DNA from: Pseudorhodoferax sp032153935
GTDB taxonomy: Bacteria; Pseudomonadota; Gammaproteobacteria; Burkholderiales; Burkholderiaceae_C
DNA length: 64,000 bases
NCBI RefSeq assembly: GCF_964253035.1
Contig: NZ_CAXUQL020000001.1
Span: 5,332,001 to 5,396,000, forward strand
Direction of reading: 5' to 3'
The first letter of the stretch is position 1. Each line of letters opens with the position of its first letter. A program made the position numbers and the translations under genes. Below the pieces are notes generated by a model, which did no database searches, had not been told where the DNA came from, and saw only the letters and a program-made list of their open reading frames with translations. Of the stretch, positions 48,065 through 55,913 are shown piece after piece.

Positions 48065-48349
48065 TCAGGCGCGCCCCTTAGTCTTCTTGCCCTTCGGGAG
48101 CAGCCCCCGCTCCCGCTGCTTCAAGTACTCACCCAGCAGCTCGGCCGGCGGCACGCCCAGTGCCTCCGAGAACTCCACCAGTTCCACAGCGTCGATCCGG
48201 CGCTCCCCACGTTCGCATTTCGACACGAAGGTCTGCGTGTTTCCCAGCCGCTCAGCTAGCTCGACCTGTGACACGCCCATCCGCTTGCGCGCCGCCTTGA
48301 GGACGGCCAGCAGGGTCTGGTAGTCGGGGTTGTGGGTCGATTGGGACAT
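48065..48349 (-). CDS. XRE-family HTH regulator
   Basis: A 94-residue regulator with one Cro/C1-type HTH (about 10-70: LLAVLKAARKRMGVSQVELA, RLGNTQTFVSKCERGERRID) and a basic tail. It faces the HTH-like gene end to end (43-bp gap) and is divergent from the exported-protein gene over 81 bp containing palindromes. It probably controls itself and the rightward genes, perhaps as the element's lysogeny-type repressor. A stand-alone antitoxin is the alternative; no toxin partner is adjacent. Confidence 0.9.
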   Translation of the reverse strand: MSQSTHNPDYQTLLAVLKAARKRMGVSQVELAERLGNTQTFVSKCERGERRIDAVELVEFSEALGVPPAELLGEYLKQRERGLLPKGKKTKGRA

Positions 48350-48390
48350 GCGTGCGCTGACTTGCAGGGCGTCGCATGCTAAAGTTCATA

Positions 48391-48413
48391 TTGGATTAGT
48401 CCAAAATAGACTA
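48391..48413. promoter_or_regulatory. Overlapping palindromes between XRE and exported-protein genes
   Basis: TTGGA-TTAG-TCCAA (48391-48404) overlaps TAGTC-CAAAATA-GACTA (48397-48413). Both lie in the AT-rich divergent promoter gap. They are natural candidates for binding by the adjacent XRE protein. Confidence 0.6.
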
Positions 48414-48430
48414 TTTATGCATGAGGTCCC

Positions 48431-48847
48431 ATGAAGCGTGTTTCCCTCCTTCTCTCTGTGCTCGCGGGTGCACTCGTGCTCGGCGCCGTGCTCGCCCCGC
48501 GCAAAGATCCAGCGATTGCCGCCGAGCCTGAGAAGAAGGCAGCCCCTGAGAAGCCACTCACCGCCGCCGAAAAGAAGGCCCAGCAAGAGAAGTTCTTCGG
48601 GCCTGAGACCATCGTCGCGGCCCAACGCGCTGTACGGGCAACGCTGAAAGATCCCGACTCGGCCCAGTTCAAGGAGGTCTATGCGAACTACACCGAGGCC
48701 TTCGATCTGGTCGCGTGCGGGAGCGTCAACGCAAAGAACAGCGTTGGTGGATACACGGGGTTTAAGCGCTTCGTCTCCAGCGGCAAGAGCGTGATCCTGG
48801 AGGGCCGCGACAACCTGGCCGATGCCTGGGCGAAGGCCTGTCGATAG
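48431..48847 (+). CDS. Exported protein of unknown function
   Basis: A 138-residue protein with a signal peptide (MKRVSLLLSVLAGALVLGAV) and a probable cleavage near AIAA-EPEK. A charged Lys/Ala/Pro linker (about 32-60) leads to a small domain with AQRAVRATLKDPDSAQFKEV and VNAKNSVGGYTGFKRFV. I recall similar short exported proteins with N-x-K-N-x-x-G-G-Y-x-G-F in many proteobacteria but no function. Two Cys (CGS, KACR) might form a disulfide. It starts 81 bp from the XRE gene on the other strand. Confidence 0.8.
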   Translation: MKRVSLLLSVLAGALVLGAVLAPRKDPAIAAEPEKKAAPEKPLTAAEKKAQQEKFFGPETIVAAQRAVRATLKDPDSAQFKEVYANYTEAFDLVACGSVNAKNSVGGYTGFKRFVSSGKSVILEGRDNLADAWAKACR

Positions 48848-49172
48848 CCCATCGGTCTCACCAGGCAGCCCGTGCCGCATCCGGGCGCCTTGTTCCTGGG
48901 GCTAAGCAGCGCTCGGCCGTCCAGACTCTCCGTGGCCTCACCAGATCGGCCGTGAGGCGCGTTGGTGTACTCGTGGTGGCCTATGAGGTAAATTGATCAG
49001 CAATCACCCCGGCAATCGGGGCGAGGACTGCCGCCAGGCAGTCAGAAGTGTTGACGGTGGCAAGAACAGCCGTGGCCCTCCCATGACAACGGGGTGCAGG
49101 GTCCGATTCCAGGCGACAGGCCTGGAAGTCACCCGCAGCGTCGCTGTGGGCGCATCTTGCTGGAATCTTTCC
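48848..49172. other. 325-bp gap before the AlpA-like gene
   Basis: No gene of good quality. It holds a run of four hairpins at 49007-49150 (listed separately). AT-rich GAGGTAAATTGATC near 48986-49000 may be part of a promoter. Confidence 0.5.
49007..49150 (+). promoter_or_regulatory. Structured leader: four consecutive hairpins before the AlpA-like gene
   Basis: Stems: CCCCG/CGGGG (49007-49011, 49017-49021); GACTGCC/GGCAGTC (49026-49032, 49037-49043, loop 4); TTCCAGGC/GCCTGGAA (49107-49114, 49120-49127, loop 5); CCCGCAGC/GCTGTGGG (49132-49139, 49143-49150, one G-U). All precede the ATG at 49173. The series suggests an RNA-level control of the AlpA-primase operon, as in phage P4, or a small RNA; this is inference. 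Confidence 0.5.
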
Positions 49173-49421
49173 ATGTCCGTATCACGTGCTCGCATCCCGC
49201 GGCCGCTGGCCGAACTCCACGCCTTGCCCGATGAGGCACTTCTCGACACCAAAGAGGCTGCCGCCTTTCTGGCGCTCGCCCCCAACTCGCTGCCGTGGTA
49301 TCGCTCCCAAGGCGGCGGGCCTGCCTTCATCTACGTGGGCGCCAGCGTCCGCTACAAGCTTGGCGTTCTGCGAGCCTACATCGGGGAACGCCGCCCCTTC
49401 GTGGCTGGAGGCGCTCAATGA
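49173..49421 (+). CDS. AlpA/excisionase-like helix-turn-helix protein
   Basis: An 82-residue protein with a MerR/AlpA-like winged HTH: LLDTKEAAAFLALAPNSLPW, then the wing SQGGGPAFIYVGASVRYKLG and the recognition end VLRAYIGERR. Such proteins activate integrase genes or act as excisionases in satellites and ICEs. The ATG at 49173 is chosen because the HTH domain follows closely; in-frame starts upstream would read through the hairpins. Its stop overlaps the primase start (ATGA), so the two are translationally coupled. Confidence 0.85.
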   Translation: MSVSRARIPRPLAELHALPDEALLDTKEAAAFLALAPNSLPWYRSQGGGPAFIYVGASVRYKLGVLRAYIGERRPFVAGGAQ

Positions 49422-51421
49422 CGGAGCCGCAAAAGGAAAAGCCCCCTGAGGCAACAGGGGGCCTTCCAAAACATCAACTAACCTCAGAGCATCGCAATCA
49501 TGCCGCCGCGTCGTCGGCTGCAGAGCCATCGTTTGACGCCTACCGCGGTGTCCGCCTGGAACTGATCCCGCTGCGCTCGCGCGACAAGATGCCCGCTGAT
49601 CGTCGCTGGCAGGATCGCGAGTACGACCACGGCGCCGTCATGGAACGGGTTCGTCGCGAGGGCCTGAACCTCGGGGTTCGTCTTCCCGCCGATGTGGTCG
49701 TGGTGGACGTGGACCCGCGCAACTTCCCCGCAGGCCGCGACAGCTTGGCCGAACTCGTGGCGAAGGTCGGGCTGAACCTGTCGGCAGCCCCGCATGTCAT
49801 TACGGGCAACCTCGACCATCGCGGCCACCACTACTACTTCAGGAAGCCCAAGGGCGCGGCGTTGCTCGACAGCGTGGAAGGCTTCGAAGGCGTGGAGTTC
49901 AAGTCGCTGGGCAGGCAGGTAGTCGCGGCGGGATCGATCCATCCCACGGGTGGCATCTATGCGTGGGCTCCTGACTCGGCGCCTCTGCATGACATGCCCG
50001 ACCTGCCCTTGCGCCTGGTCGAGATGGCCCGGCGCCCCGAGCGCACCAATGGCTCCGATGCCGGTGAGATCACGGCCGAGCAGTTGGCGCGGTCGCTGGA
50101 GGCGCTGGACCCTTGCGGCTTCCGCGACCATGACGCTTGGCGCGAACTGATGATGGCCTGCCACCACGCGACGGATGGCGAAGGCCGGCAGGAGTTCATC
50201 GACTGGAGCACGTCTGACCCGACCTATGCGGACCACGAATGGATCGTCGGGCGCCGCTGGGACTCGCTGCATTCCAACAGGGATGGTGCCGTCACCATCG
50301 CCACCCTGCGCAAGCATCTGAACGATGCGGGCGCCGATATCCCCGCGGCCGATCCCGAGGACGACTTCGAGGTCTGGGACGAGCCCCCTGAACACACCGC
50401 CCCTGAACGCAGCAGGTGGAGTTTCCTGAGCATCGATGAACTGGAGGCACTGCCGCCGCCGAAGTGGCTCATCCCTGGCGTGTTGGTGGAAGGCAGCGTC
50501 GCCGCGATCTATGGCGCGCCTGAGTCGGGCAAGTCGTTCCTTGCGGTGGACATGTCCATGGCCATCGCAGGCGGCCTGGATTGGCATGGTCGTGCCGTCG
50601 AGCGTGGCGCTGTCCTTTACATCGCCGCTGAGGGCGCGCCCGGTCTCGGCAAACGAGTGCGGGCCTGGAAGAAGGATCGCCATGCCCAAGGCCGCCCCTT
50701 CGAGTTTCGTCTGATGCGCGATGAGCTGAACCTCGCGGCCGAAAAGGATAGCGGCGTGCGTGCCTTCGTCCAGGCCGTCACCGATGAACTGGGCCCCCTG
50801 CGCCTGATCGTCATCGACACGCTGAACCAGACGGCTGCAGGCGCCGACGAGAACTCGGCCAAGGACATGGGGCGCTACATCGCCAGCATGAAGCAGTTGC
50901 GGGACGCGACGGGCGCGGCGGTGGTCGTGGTCCACCACTCGGGCAAGGACACGAGCAAGGGCATGCGCGGCAGCAGCGCGCTTCTGGGCGCGATGGACAC
51001 CACGGTGGAGGTCGAGCGGGACAAGGATGGTCGCTCGATCAGGGTGGCTGTGCAGAAGCAGAAGGACGCCGAGCGCGAGCCGCTGATGCTGTTCAACCTG
51101 GAGAAGGTGGCCGACTCCCTGGTGCTCCGTGCTGCCGTCATCGCAGACGCTGGGGCGGACTTCATGGTCGATCCCATCATCGAACTCGCCTGCGCGATGG
51201 CGGACGACAGCGGCGCTGTGTCATTGAAGGATCTGGCCGAATCCCTGGCCCGACGAGAAGGCATATCGGACAAGACGGCACGACGCCGAATCAGTGACGT
51301 GATCCCTGAAAAACGCCGGCACGCCAAGACCGCGGCGGATGGGTCGGAGGTCTGGCAGGAGCCCCTGAATGCTGCAAATCCGAAGCTGGGGATCGTGGTT
51401 CGAATCGAAAAACAAGGCTGA
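49418..51421 (+). CDS. Primase-polymerase / AAA helicase-type replication protein
   Basis: A 667-residue replication protein. N-terminal prim-pol domain (about 38-205): catalytic acids D97 and D99 in VVVVDVDPRNF and the SIHPTGGIYAW block (S173, H175). PriCT-like helical domain (about 215-300). C-terminal RecA-like ATPase (about 345-590): Walker A GAPESGKS (366-373), Walker B LIVIDTL, sensor VVVVHHSGKDTS. The C-terminus has an HTH-like REGISDKTARRRISDV. Primase-helicase fusions start replication of satellites, phages and some plasmids. Repeat-rich DNA follows directly. ATGA overlap with the AlpA-like gene. Confidence 0.9.
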   Translation: MTEPQKEKPPEATGGLPKHQLTSEHRNHAAASSAAEPSFDAYRGVRLELIPLRSRDKMPADRRWQDREYDHGAVMERVRREGLNLGVRLPADVVVVDVDPRNFPAGRDSLAELVAKVGLNLSAAPHVITGNLDHRGHHYYFRKPKGAALLDSVEGFEGVEFKSLGRQVVAAGSIHPTGGIYAWAPDSAPLHDMPDLPLRLVEMARRPERTNGSDAGEITAEQLARSLEALDPCGFRDHDAWRELMMACHHATDGEGRQEFIDWSTSDPTYADHEWIVGRRWDSLHSNRDGAVTIATLRKHLNDAGADIPAADPEDDFEVWDEPPEHTAPERSRWSFLSIDELEALPPPKWLIPGVLVEGSVAAIYGAPESGKSFLAVDMSMAIAGGLDWHGRAVERGAVLYIAAEGAPGLGKRVRAWKKDRHAQGRPFEFRLMRDELNLAAEKDSGVRAFVQAVTDELGPLRLIVIDTLNQTAAGADENSAKDMGRYIASMKQLRDATGAAVVVVHHSGKDTSKGMRGSSALLGAMDTTVEVERDKDGRSIRVAVQKQKDAEREPLMLFNLEKVADSLVLRAAVIADAGADFMVDPIIELACAMADDSGAVSLKDLAESLARREGISDKTARRRISDVIPEKRRHAKTAADGSEVWQEPLNAANPKLGIVVRIEKQG

Positions 51422-51425
51422 ATTT

Positions 51426-51583
51426 CGAAAGACAAGGGCGGCTAAAAATCGAGCTCGATGGACAACGCCCTTGTCTTTCAGAAAGACGCGATGGACAAAT
51501 TCGAAAGACAAATGACAATCTAAACGAATCAACGACTTAGGCTGCTTTCGGCCACCGATGGACAAACCGAAAGACAAGGGCGG
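51426..51583 (+). repeat. Iteron-like repeats downstream of the primase gene
   Basis: CGAAAGACAAGGGCGG occurs at 51426-51441 and 51568-51583, with an inverted CGCCCTTGTCTTTC at 51466-51479 and a partial copy CGAAAGACAA at 51502-51511. CGATGGACAA occurs at 51456-51465, 51489-51498 and 51556-51565. The last two sit 2-3 bases before a CGAAAGACAA copy, forming a compound unit. Arrays like this bind replication initiators. Confidence 0.75.
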
Positions 51584-51587
51584 ATTT

Positions 51588-51633
51588 GATTGTCAGTTAG
51601 GACGACAGTCTATAGACGTCGTCCTTGACAATC
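51588..51633. repeat. Long inverted repeat (cruciform) next to the iterons
   Basis: Outer arms GATTGTCA (51588-51595) and TGACAATC (51626-51633), inner arms AGGACGAC (51599-51606) and GTCGTCCT (51618-51625), and the centre GTCTATAGAC (51608-51617) is itself a palindrome. Only GTT and one A are unpaired. TTGACA (51625-51630) could be a -35 box. Confidence 0.8.
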
Positions 51634-52375
51634 GAACGTCTATCAAAAATTTATCCCATTCATCTATTCCATCGTTTGAGTGCAGGTGGTCGGATTTTTG
51701 TGCCAGAAGGCTCGCTGTCTTTCACCTTCTTGCGCGAGAAACCTTAACCCCTGATCTTCGATTAGAGGGCTCGGCAGCCCTAAGTCTTTGAATGGGCTGC
51801 CTAAATAATGGCATGCCCGCACCATATATCACGGCCCAATCAACTCTGAAACCATCAACGGAGTTGCCCATGGGCTACCCTAGAAAATTCACCCCTGCAA
51901 TTCAAACGCTCTTCCTGAAGGTTTTGGAAGAGACCGCATCCCCGAAAAAGGCTGCCGAGGTCGTCGGCGTCTCGCGTGAGCTGGCCTACACCTACCGCGA
52001 AAAGGACCTCGAGTTCAGGCGTCGTTGGGACGCTGCGATTCAAGTCGCACTGGACGGCCTCCTTGAAGAAGGCTTTCGGCGGGCAGTGGTCGGAGTCCAG
52101 GAACCTGTCGTCTATCAAGGGCAGGTTTCCACCAAGGTCGATGCCTCTGGGCAAGAGCACGCCGTAACCATCCGCAAGTACAGCGATCGCCTTTTGGAGG
52201 TAATGCTTAAGTGGCGCTACCCGCAGATGGCCGACAAGCTCAGCGTGAAGGTCGAGGACACGGGCTTGAGCGCCGAGTCGCTGATGAAGATGAGCAGCGA
52301 AGACAGGCAGGCGCTGACGGCGCTTCTGGGGAAGTATGAACCGCCCCGGAATTCGCGGAGGCCCGTTGGCTTGAG

Positions 52376-53281
52376 TCAGGCCGACATGGCCTGCTGCTCA
52401 AGAGTTCGATAGTAGTTGGCCTCGAACTCGGCCGGTGGCACGTACCCGATGGGTTCGAGCAGGCGCTGGTGGTTGAACCAGGCCACCCATTGCAGCGTCG
52501 CCAGCTCTACCGATTCCTTGGTCTTCCACGCACTGCGCCGATGGATGACTTCGGCCTTGTACAGCCCATTGATGGTCTCGGCCAGCGCGTTGTCGTAGGA
52601 GTCGCCCTTGCTGCCCACGGAGGGCTCGATGCCGGCCTCGGCAAGCCGTTCGGTGTAGCGGATGCTGACGTACTGCGATCCGCGGTCGGAGTGGCACACA
52701 AGGGCATCTTCGCGCTGCGGACGACGGTCGTACAGCGCCTGCTCCAGTGCGCCCAACACGAAGTCCGTCCGCATGGAGCTGCTCGTGCGCCAGCCCACGA
52801 TGCGCCGCGCAAACACGTCCACGACGAAGGCCACGTACAGCCAGCCTTGCCAGGTGGACACGTACGTGAAGTCCGACACCCAAAGCTGGTTGGGCCGCTG
52901 CGCGTTGAACTGGCGATTGACCCGGTCCAGCGGGCAAGGCGCTTTGGCGTCGCTGATCGTGGTGCGTGCGGCCTTGCCACGCATCACGCCGCGCAGACCC
53001 ATGTGGCGCATGAGTCGTTCCACGGTGCAGCGGGCCACCGTGACGCCCTCGCGCTGCAACTGGTGCCAGACCTTGTCGGCGCCGTAGACCCGCAGGTTCG
53101 ATTGCCACACGCGCTCGATCTGCGGCATCAGCACCGCATCGCGTTTCGCGCGGGCGCACAGCAGCTCGGGGTGGCGCTGGCGGGCCGCATGGCGCCGGTA
53201 CGCCGACGGGGCGACCTGCAGTGCCCTGCAGATCGGCTCGACCCCGTGCGCGGCGCGATGCGCGTCGATGAACGCCTTCAC
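52376..53281 (-). CDS. IS3-family transposase OrfB (DDE integrase core)
   Basis: A 301-residue rve-type catalytic subunit. The DDE acids are in LWVSDFTYVST, LVCHSDRGSQY and DNALAETINGLYKAE. An HTH_21-like domain precedes (about 45-100). Its first in-frame start is a GTG at 53281 overlapping the orfA stop as GTGA; the frame is open further upstream, so the active fused transposase could arise by a -1 frameshift as in other IS3 elements. Confidence 0.93.
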   Translation of the reverse strand: MKAFIDAHRAAHGVEPICRALQVAPSAYRRHAARQRHPELLCARAKRDAVLMPQIERVWQSNLRVYGADKVWHQLQREGVTVARCTVERLMRHMGLRGVMRGKAARTTISDAKAPCPLDRVNRQFNAQRPNQLWVSDFTYVSTWQGWLYVAFVVDVFARRIVGWRTSSSMRTDFVLGALEQALYDRRPQREDALVCHSDRGSQYVSIRYTERLAEAGIEPSVGSKGDSYDNALAETINGLYKAEVIHRRSAWKTKESVELATLQWVAWFNHQRLLEPIGYVPPAEFEANYYRTLEQQAMSA

Positions 53282-53601
53282 GACTTCAGCCGGCGGTCGA
53301 GCTCCGCCTGGGCGAAAAACGCGCTGGCCAGCTTCAGGATCTCGTTGGCCTTGCGCAGCTCGCGGTTCTCCCTTTCAAGCTCCTTCATGCGCTGCGTCTG
53401 CGTCGTGGTCACGCCCTCGCGCTGGCCCGTGTCACGCTCTTGTTGGCGCACCCAGTTCAGCAGCGTCTGCGGCGTGCTGCCGATCTTGCCGGCAATCGAC
53501 ACCACCGCCGCCCACTGCGACTCGTACTCACCGCGGTGCTCGAACACCATGCGCACGGCGCGCTCGCGTACCTCGGGCGAAAACTTCACTGACTTCCTCA
53601 T
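53278..53601 (-). CDS. IS3-family transposase OrfA (HTH, leucine zipper)
   Basis: A 107-residue protein with an N-terminal HTH (KFSPEVRERAVRMVFEHRGE and IGSTPQTLLNWVRQQE) and a coiled-coil (about 65-95; MKELERENRELRKANEILKL). The end LASAFFAQAELDRR is the IS51-group signature. It binds the terminal repeats and regulates transposition. Confidence 0.95.
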   Translation of the reverse strand: MRKSVKFSPEVRERAVRMVFEHRGEYESQWAAVVSIAGKIGSTPQTLLNWVRQQERDTGQREGVTTTQTQRMKELERENRELRKANEILKLASAFFAQAELDRRLKS

Positions 53602-53695
53602 GGCTCCATCCTCTCAAAAGTTGGAGCCTCCTCAAAATACGGGGCGGTTCAGTACGCAGGCAGCAAGGACGACGGCGACGGCGAAGGAGATGGCG

Positions 53696-53929
53696 ATGAG
53701 TAAGGGTCTCACGGTTCAACAGGCTCTGGAGAAGGCTGAGCTGATCGACCGGACCCTGGCCGCTTTCATTCAGACCGCACCGAACACTTTGGGTACTGCT
53801 GATGCTCTCGTCCAGGTCGCCGAAATGACGGTCATCGGCCCGATTCCGAGGCTCGATGCAGCCACCTGGGAGAAGGCGTCCATGGAGTACGAAAAGAAAC
53901 GATGGGCGCGCCATGCCGCCCTCGCTTAA
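53696..53929 (+). CDS. Unrecognised 77-residue protein
   Basis: Starts at the ATG at 53696 with GGAG about 5 bases upstream; the start overlaps the end of the reconstructed TerS-like gene (53703), so the two were coupled before the IS came in. The sequence is helical (VQQALEKAELIDRTLAAFIQ) with a later RLDAATWEKASMEYEKKRWA. No family recognised. Overlaps the next gene by 17 bp. Confidence 0.7.
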   Translation: MSKGLTVQQALEKAELIDRTLAAFIQTAPNTLGTADALVQVAEMTVIGPIPRLDAATWEKASMEYEKKRWARHAALA

Positions 53930-54440
53930 CGACCTGCCCAGGCGCGTCCATCGGGCGCTGGGCGAGGAAGGGAACGGATGGAGGCAATCCATTGAGGTGG
54001 AAATCGAGGGAGTCCGATACGCCAACGCGGATGCCGCGGGTGCAGCGTTGGGCATTCCCTACAGCACCGTCAACTACAGATGCCGCAGCGAGCGCTTCCC
54101 CGCCTGGATTCGGCTCGGTAATCGGGTGGTGGAAAAGGCCCGGAGCGAAGTGGCGGCCCCGCCGGAGGAACCCATCGAGCCGGCCCCATGGGCCTTCGAC
54201 GGCGGCCGCACCCGCAGGCCCTCTCTAGACCCCAACTTCAACCCTCCTCGGGTCCTCGGTCATGTGGGGTGGGTCAAATGCCTGAAATGCTGGAGTTGGT
54301 GTTGGAGCAGAGACGTGGTGAAGCAGCGCAGGTGCTGTGACTGCGGCGGGACCGCAGGCATGCCAAAAACCATGGCGGAGCTGAAGGATTGCGGGCGCCC
54401 TGACTCGGCATCAGAGGGTCCAGCCGACCTAAGCCCTTGA
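53913..54440 (+). CDS. Unrecognised protein with HTH-like segment and C-terminal Cys cluster
   Basis: A 175-residue protein. About 35-70 has NADAAGAALGIPYSTVNYRC, an HTH-like segment. The C-terminal part has CLKCWSWCWSRDVVKQRRCC then CGG: five or six Cys that resemble a zinc ribbon. So nucleic-acid binding is plausible. Start at the ATG at 53913 overlaps the previous gene. I do not recognise a named family. Confidence 0.65.
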   Translation: MPPSLNDLPRRVHRALGEEGNGWRQSIEVEIEGVRYANADAAGAALGIPYSTVNYRCRSERFPAWIRLGNRVVEKARSEVAAPPEEPIEPAPWAFDGGRTRRPSLDPNFNPPRVLGHVGWVKCLKCWSWCWSRDVVKQRRCCDCGGTAGMPKTMAELKDCGRPDSASEGPADLSP

Positions 54441-54633
54441 TCGCACTGCCACGTCGATGGCGGTGCCGATCACGGGGACACAGCGCGACAACGTTGGCGT
54501 GCGCCGAACAGCCTGCGCGACACATTCAAACCCAACACTCGGTCGTGCATTGGCGCTACGACCTACCCTCTTGGTGAGGGACACGCTTGACGCGGGACCG
54601 GGGTTCGCCAACCTCAATGGAGCCCTTGCAAGC

Positions 54634-55476
54634 ATGTCCTTTCTCACCAACACCCCTTTCCTGAGCGTCGCCCAGATCGGCGAAAAGTCCAGCGCCCTCG
54701 ACGCGCTGCACACCCGCGTCCTCAAGGCCATCGAGCGCCTGAACAAGGACGTACAGACCCGCAAGATCGAAATCTCGCGGCGCTGGGGTACCAAGTCGGG
54801 ACATGCCACCACCGACGGTGGCCAGCATCCCATCAGCCCCGCCGACATGGCCAGCTGGAGCGCGATTCCTCTGCAGGACCGGGAGCGCTTCGCGACGAAC
54901 GAGACGCTCGCCAGCATCCGCATCATCAAGCAGACCGCGGAACCCGAGCTGAACAAGTACCTCAAGGACGCTGGTCCCATGCATGAAGCTCTCATGTCGC
55001 AGCGCCCCTACTACAGCTCGCCCGTTCAAGTCCTGAACCGCGTCTCGCTCGGCGATCCCAAGCGCACGACCTTCCTCCATCAGCTTCAGTTCGCAGGTCC
55101 CGCCGAGCTGGGCCATCTGGCGCAGGTGGCAGTCGCGACGCACGATGTTCCGCTGGCCGCCGCTGTCGTGTCCCTGCTGGATCGGATGCCGACGAAGGAG
55201 CGACCGGTCGGTCCCGTCGAGGTGGCTGCGGCGATGAAGCTGGAAGAGTTCGTGAAGGTGCAGCAGTACCTGAAGCTCGGAGACGCGCGCCTGCAAGGCA
55301 TCATCATTGCAGTCCGTACCTGGAAGCAGGGCAAGTCCAACCCGATCAACACGCTGTCGATGGCGCTGCGGGAACGCGACCTGGAGAAAGACATCCTGAA
55401 GGCGGATGGTGGCGAGGACGACGCTCCGCTCAACGAGGACGACGCTCCGTTCAAGGGTGAATGGAATGACGCATAA
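54634..55476 (+). CDS. Unrecognised 280-residue element protein
   Basis: A soluble, mostly helical protein; start at the ATG at 54634 (GGAG about 11 bases upstream), with an in-frame GTG-type extension possible further up. Visible segments: SALDALHTRVLKAIERLNKD, PLAAAVVSLLDRMPTKERPV and an acidic repeat DDAPLNEDDAPFKG at the C-terminus, from two near-identical GACGACGCTCCG units. No signal peptide, no catalytic motif. The 193 bp before it hold no gene I can support. Confidence 0.65.
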   Translation: MSFLTNTPFLSVAQIGEKSSALDALHTRVLKAIERLNKDVQTRKIEISRRWGTKSGHATTDGGQHPISPADMASWSAIPLQDRERFATNETLASIRIIKQTAEPELNKYLKDAGPMHEALMSQRPYYSSPVQVLNRVSLGDPKRTTFLHQLQFAGPAELGHLAQVAVATHDVPLAAAVVSLLDRMPTKERPVGPVEVAAAMKLEEFVKVQQYLKLGDARLQGIIIAVRTWKQGKSNPINTLSMALRERDLEKDILKADGGEDDAPLNEDDAPFKGEWNDA

Positions 55477-55735
55477 CCCCGCGCTGCCGGTAGCCCTGTC
55501 CCTCGCGCTCAGCGGGCGGGCGTGGGCCAAGCGCCGGGGTATCCCTGTCCTCGACGCGCTGGCCGAACAGTCTCGGGACTTCGGGGTGCAGCCTTTCCAG
55601 GATGACACCTTCGATGTGGCTGCCGCCATCGTTGGCGAGTACTACTGCAAAGCGCTGGATCTGTATGTTGATCGGGCCACGTACGAACGCGCGAAGGGCC
55701 TCCACTTCACGGAGGCGCACAGGGCATTGATTTGA
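55466..55735 (+). CDS. Unrecognised 89-residue protein
   Basis: Starts at the ATG at 55466, 11 bases inside the upstream gene, so probably coupled. Contains LSLALSGRAWAKRRGIPVLD and DTFDVAAAIVGEYYCKALDL. No family recognised. Followed by a strong terminator at 55774-55811, so it ends the operon running from the TerS-like gene or earlier. Confidence 0.7.
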   Translation: MTHNPALPVALSLALSGRAWAKRRGIPVLDALAEQSRDFGVQPFQDDTFDVAAAIVGEYYCKALDLYVDRATYERAKGLHFTEAHRALI

Positions 55736-55773
55736 TCGCTCGTTACGGAGCCGCACGTGCGCAGAACGTGCTT

Positions 55774-55811
55774 GAAGGACCGGGGTCTTGCACCCTTGGT
55801 CCTTCTTTTTT
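55774..55811 (+). terminator. Rho-independent terminator in the element
   Basis: GAAGGACC (55774-55781) pairs with GGTCCTTC (55798-55805), with an inner GGGT/ACCC stem, then six T. It closes the rightward transcript after the 89-residue gene. Confidence 0.92.
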
Positions 55812-55913
55812 ATAGCCTTGGATCGCCGTTGCGTTTCAACTGCAAATCAGGGGGCTCGCGGATGCCCCTCTTCTCGACCTAATGAACTTTTCCATCCAAC
55901 CGAGAAAGTTCAC

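Larger units (their letters stand above)
51422..51869. other. 448-bp gap containing the candidate replication origin
   Basis: No gene seen. Left half (51426-51583) has repeated boxes, the middle a large hairpin (51588-51633), then AT-rich DNA (about 51640-51690). A GC stem-loop AGGGCT-AGCCCT lies near 51767-51782. GGAG (about 51860-51863) is the ribosome site of the next gene. Confidence 0.55.
52337..53651 (-). mobile_element. IS3-family insertion sequence (IS51-like group)
   Basis: A 1315-bp element. Terminal inverted repeats share TGAACCGCCCCG at both ends, then diverge with a second common GGAGGC block. It is flanked by a 3-bp direct repeat GTA (52334-52336 and 53652-53654), the usual target duplication of the family. 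It has orfA and orfB on the minus strand. Both look intact, so it may still be active. Confidence 0.95.
51870..53703 (+). pseudogene. Small-terminase-like (TerS/HTH) gene interrupted by IS3 insertion
   Basis: Begins at the ATG at 51870 (GGAG 6 bases upstream). The N-terminal part has an HTH (ASPKKAAEVVGVSRELAYTY) and then DLEFRRRWDAAIQVALDGLL, EEGFRRAVVGVQEPVVYQGQ and IRKYSDRLLEVMLKWRYPQM, the pattern of many phage small-terminase or phBC6A51-like proteins. At codon Tyr-156 (52335-52337) an IS element enters. Joining 52336 to 53655 (removing the IS and one GTA target copy) restores the frame to AGSKDDGDGEGDGDE and a TAA at 53701-53703, for a 171-residue protein. As it stands the frame ends at 52412, 180 residues, with an IS-derived tail, so the DNA-binding part could still be made. 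Confidence 0.85.

Noticed and set aside
48065..48847. Toxin-antitoxin pair (XRE plus exported protein)
   Set aside because: The genes are divergent and the partner has a signal peptide, unlike known toxin-antitoxin operons.
51426..51583. Short CRISPR-like array
   Set aside because: Repeats are 10-16 bp, mixed in orientation and unevenly spaced, with no cas genes; iterons fit better.
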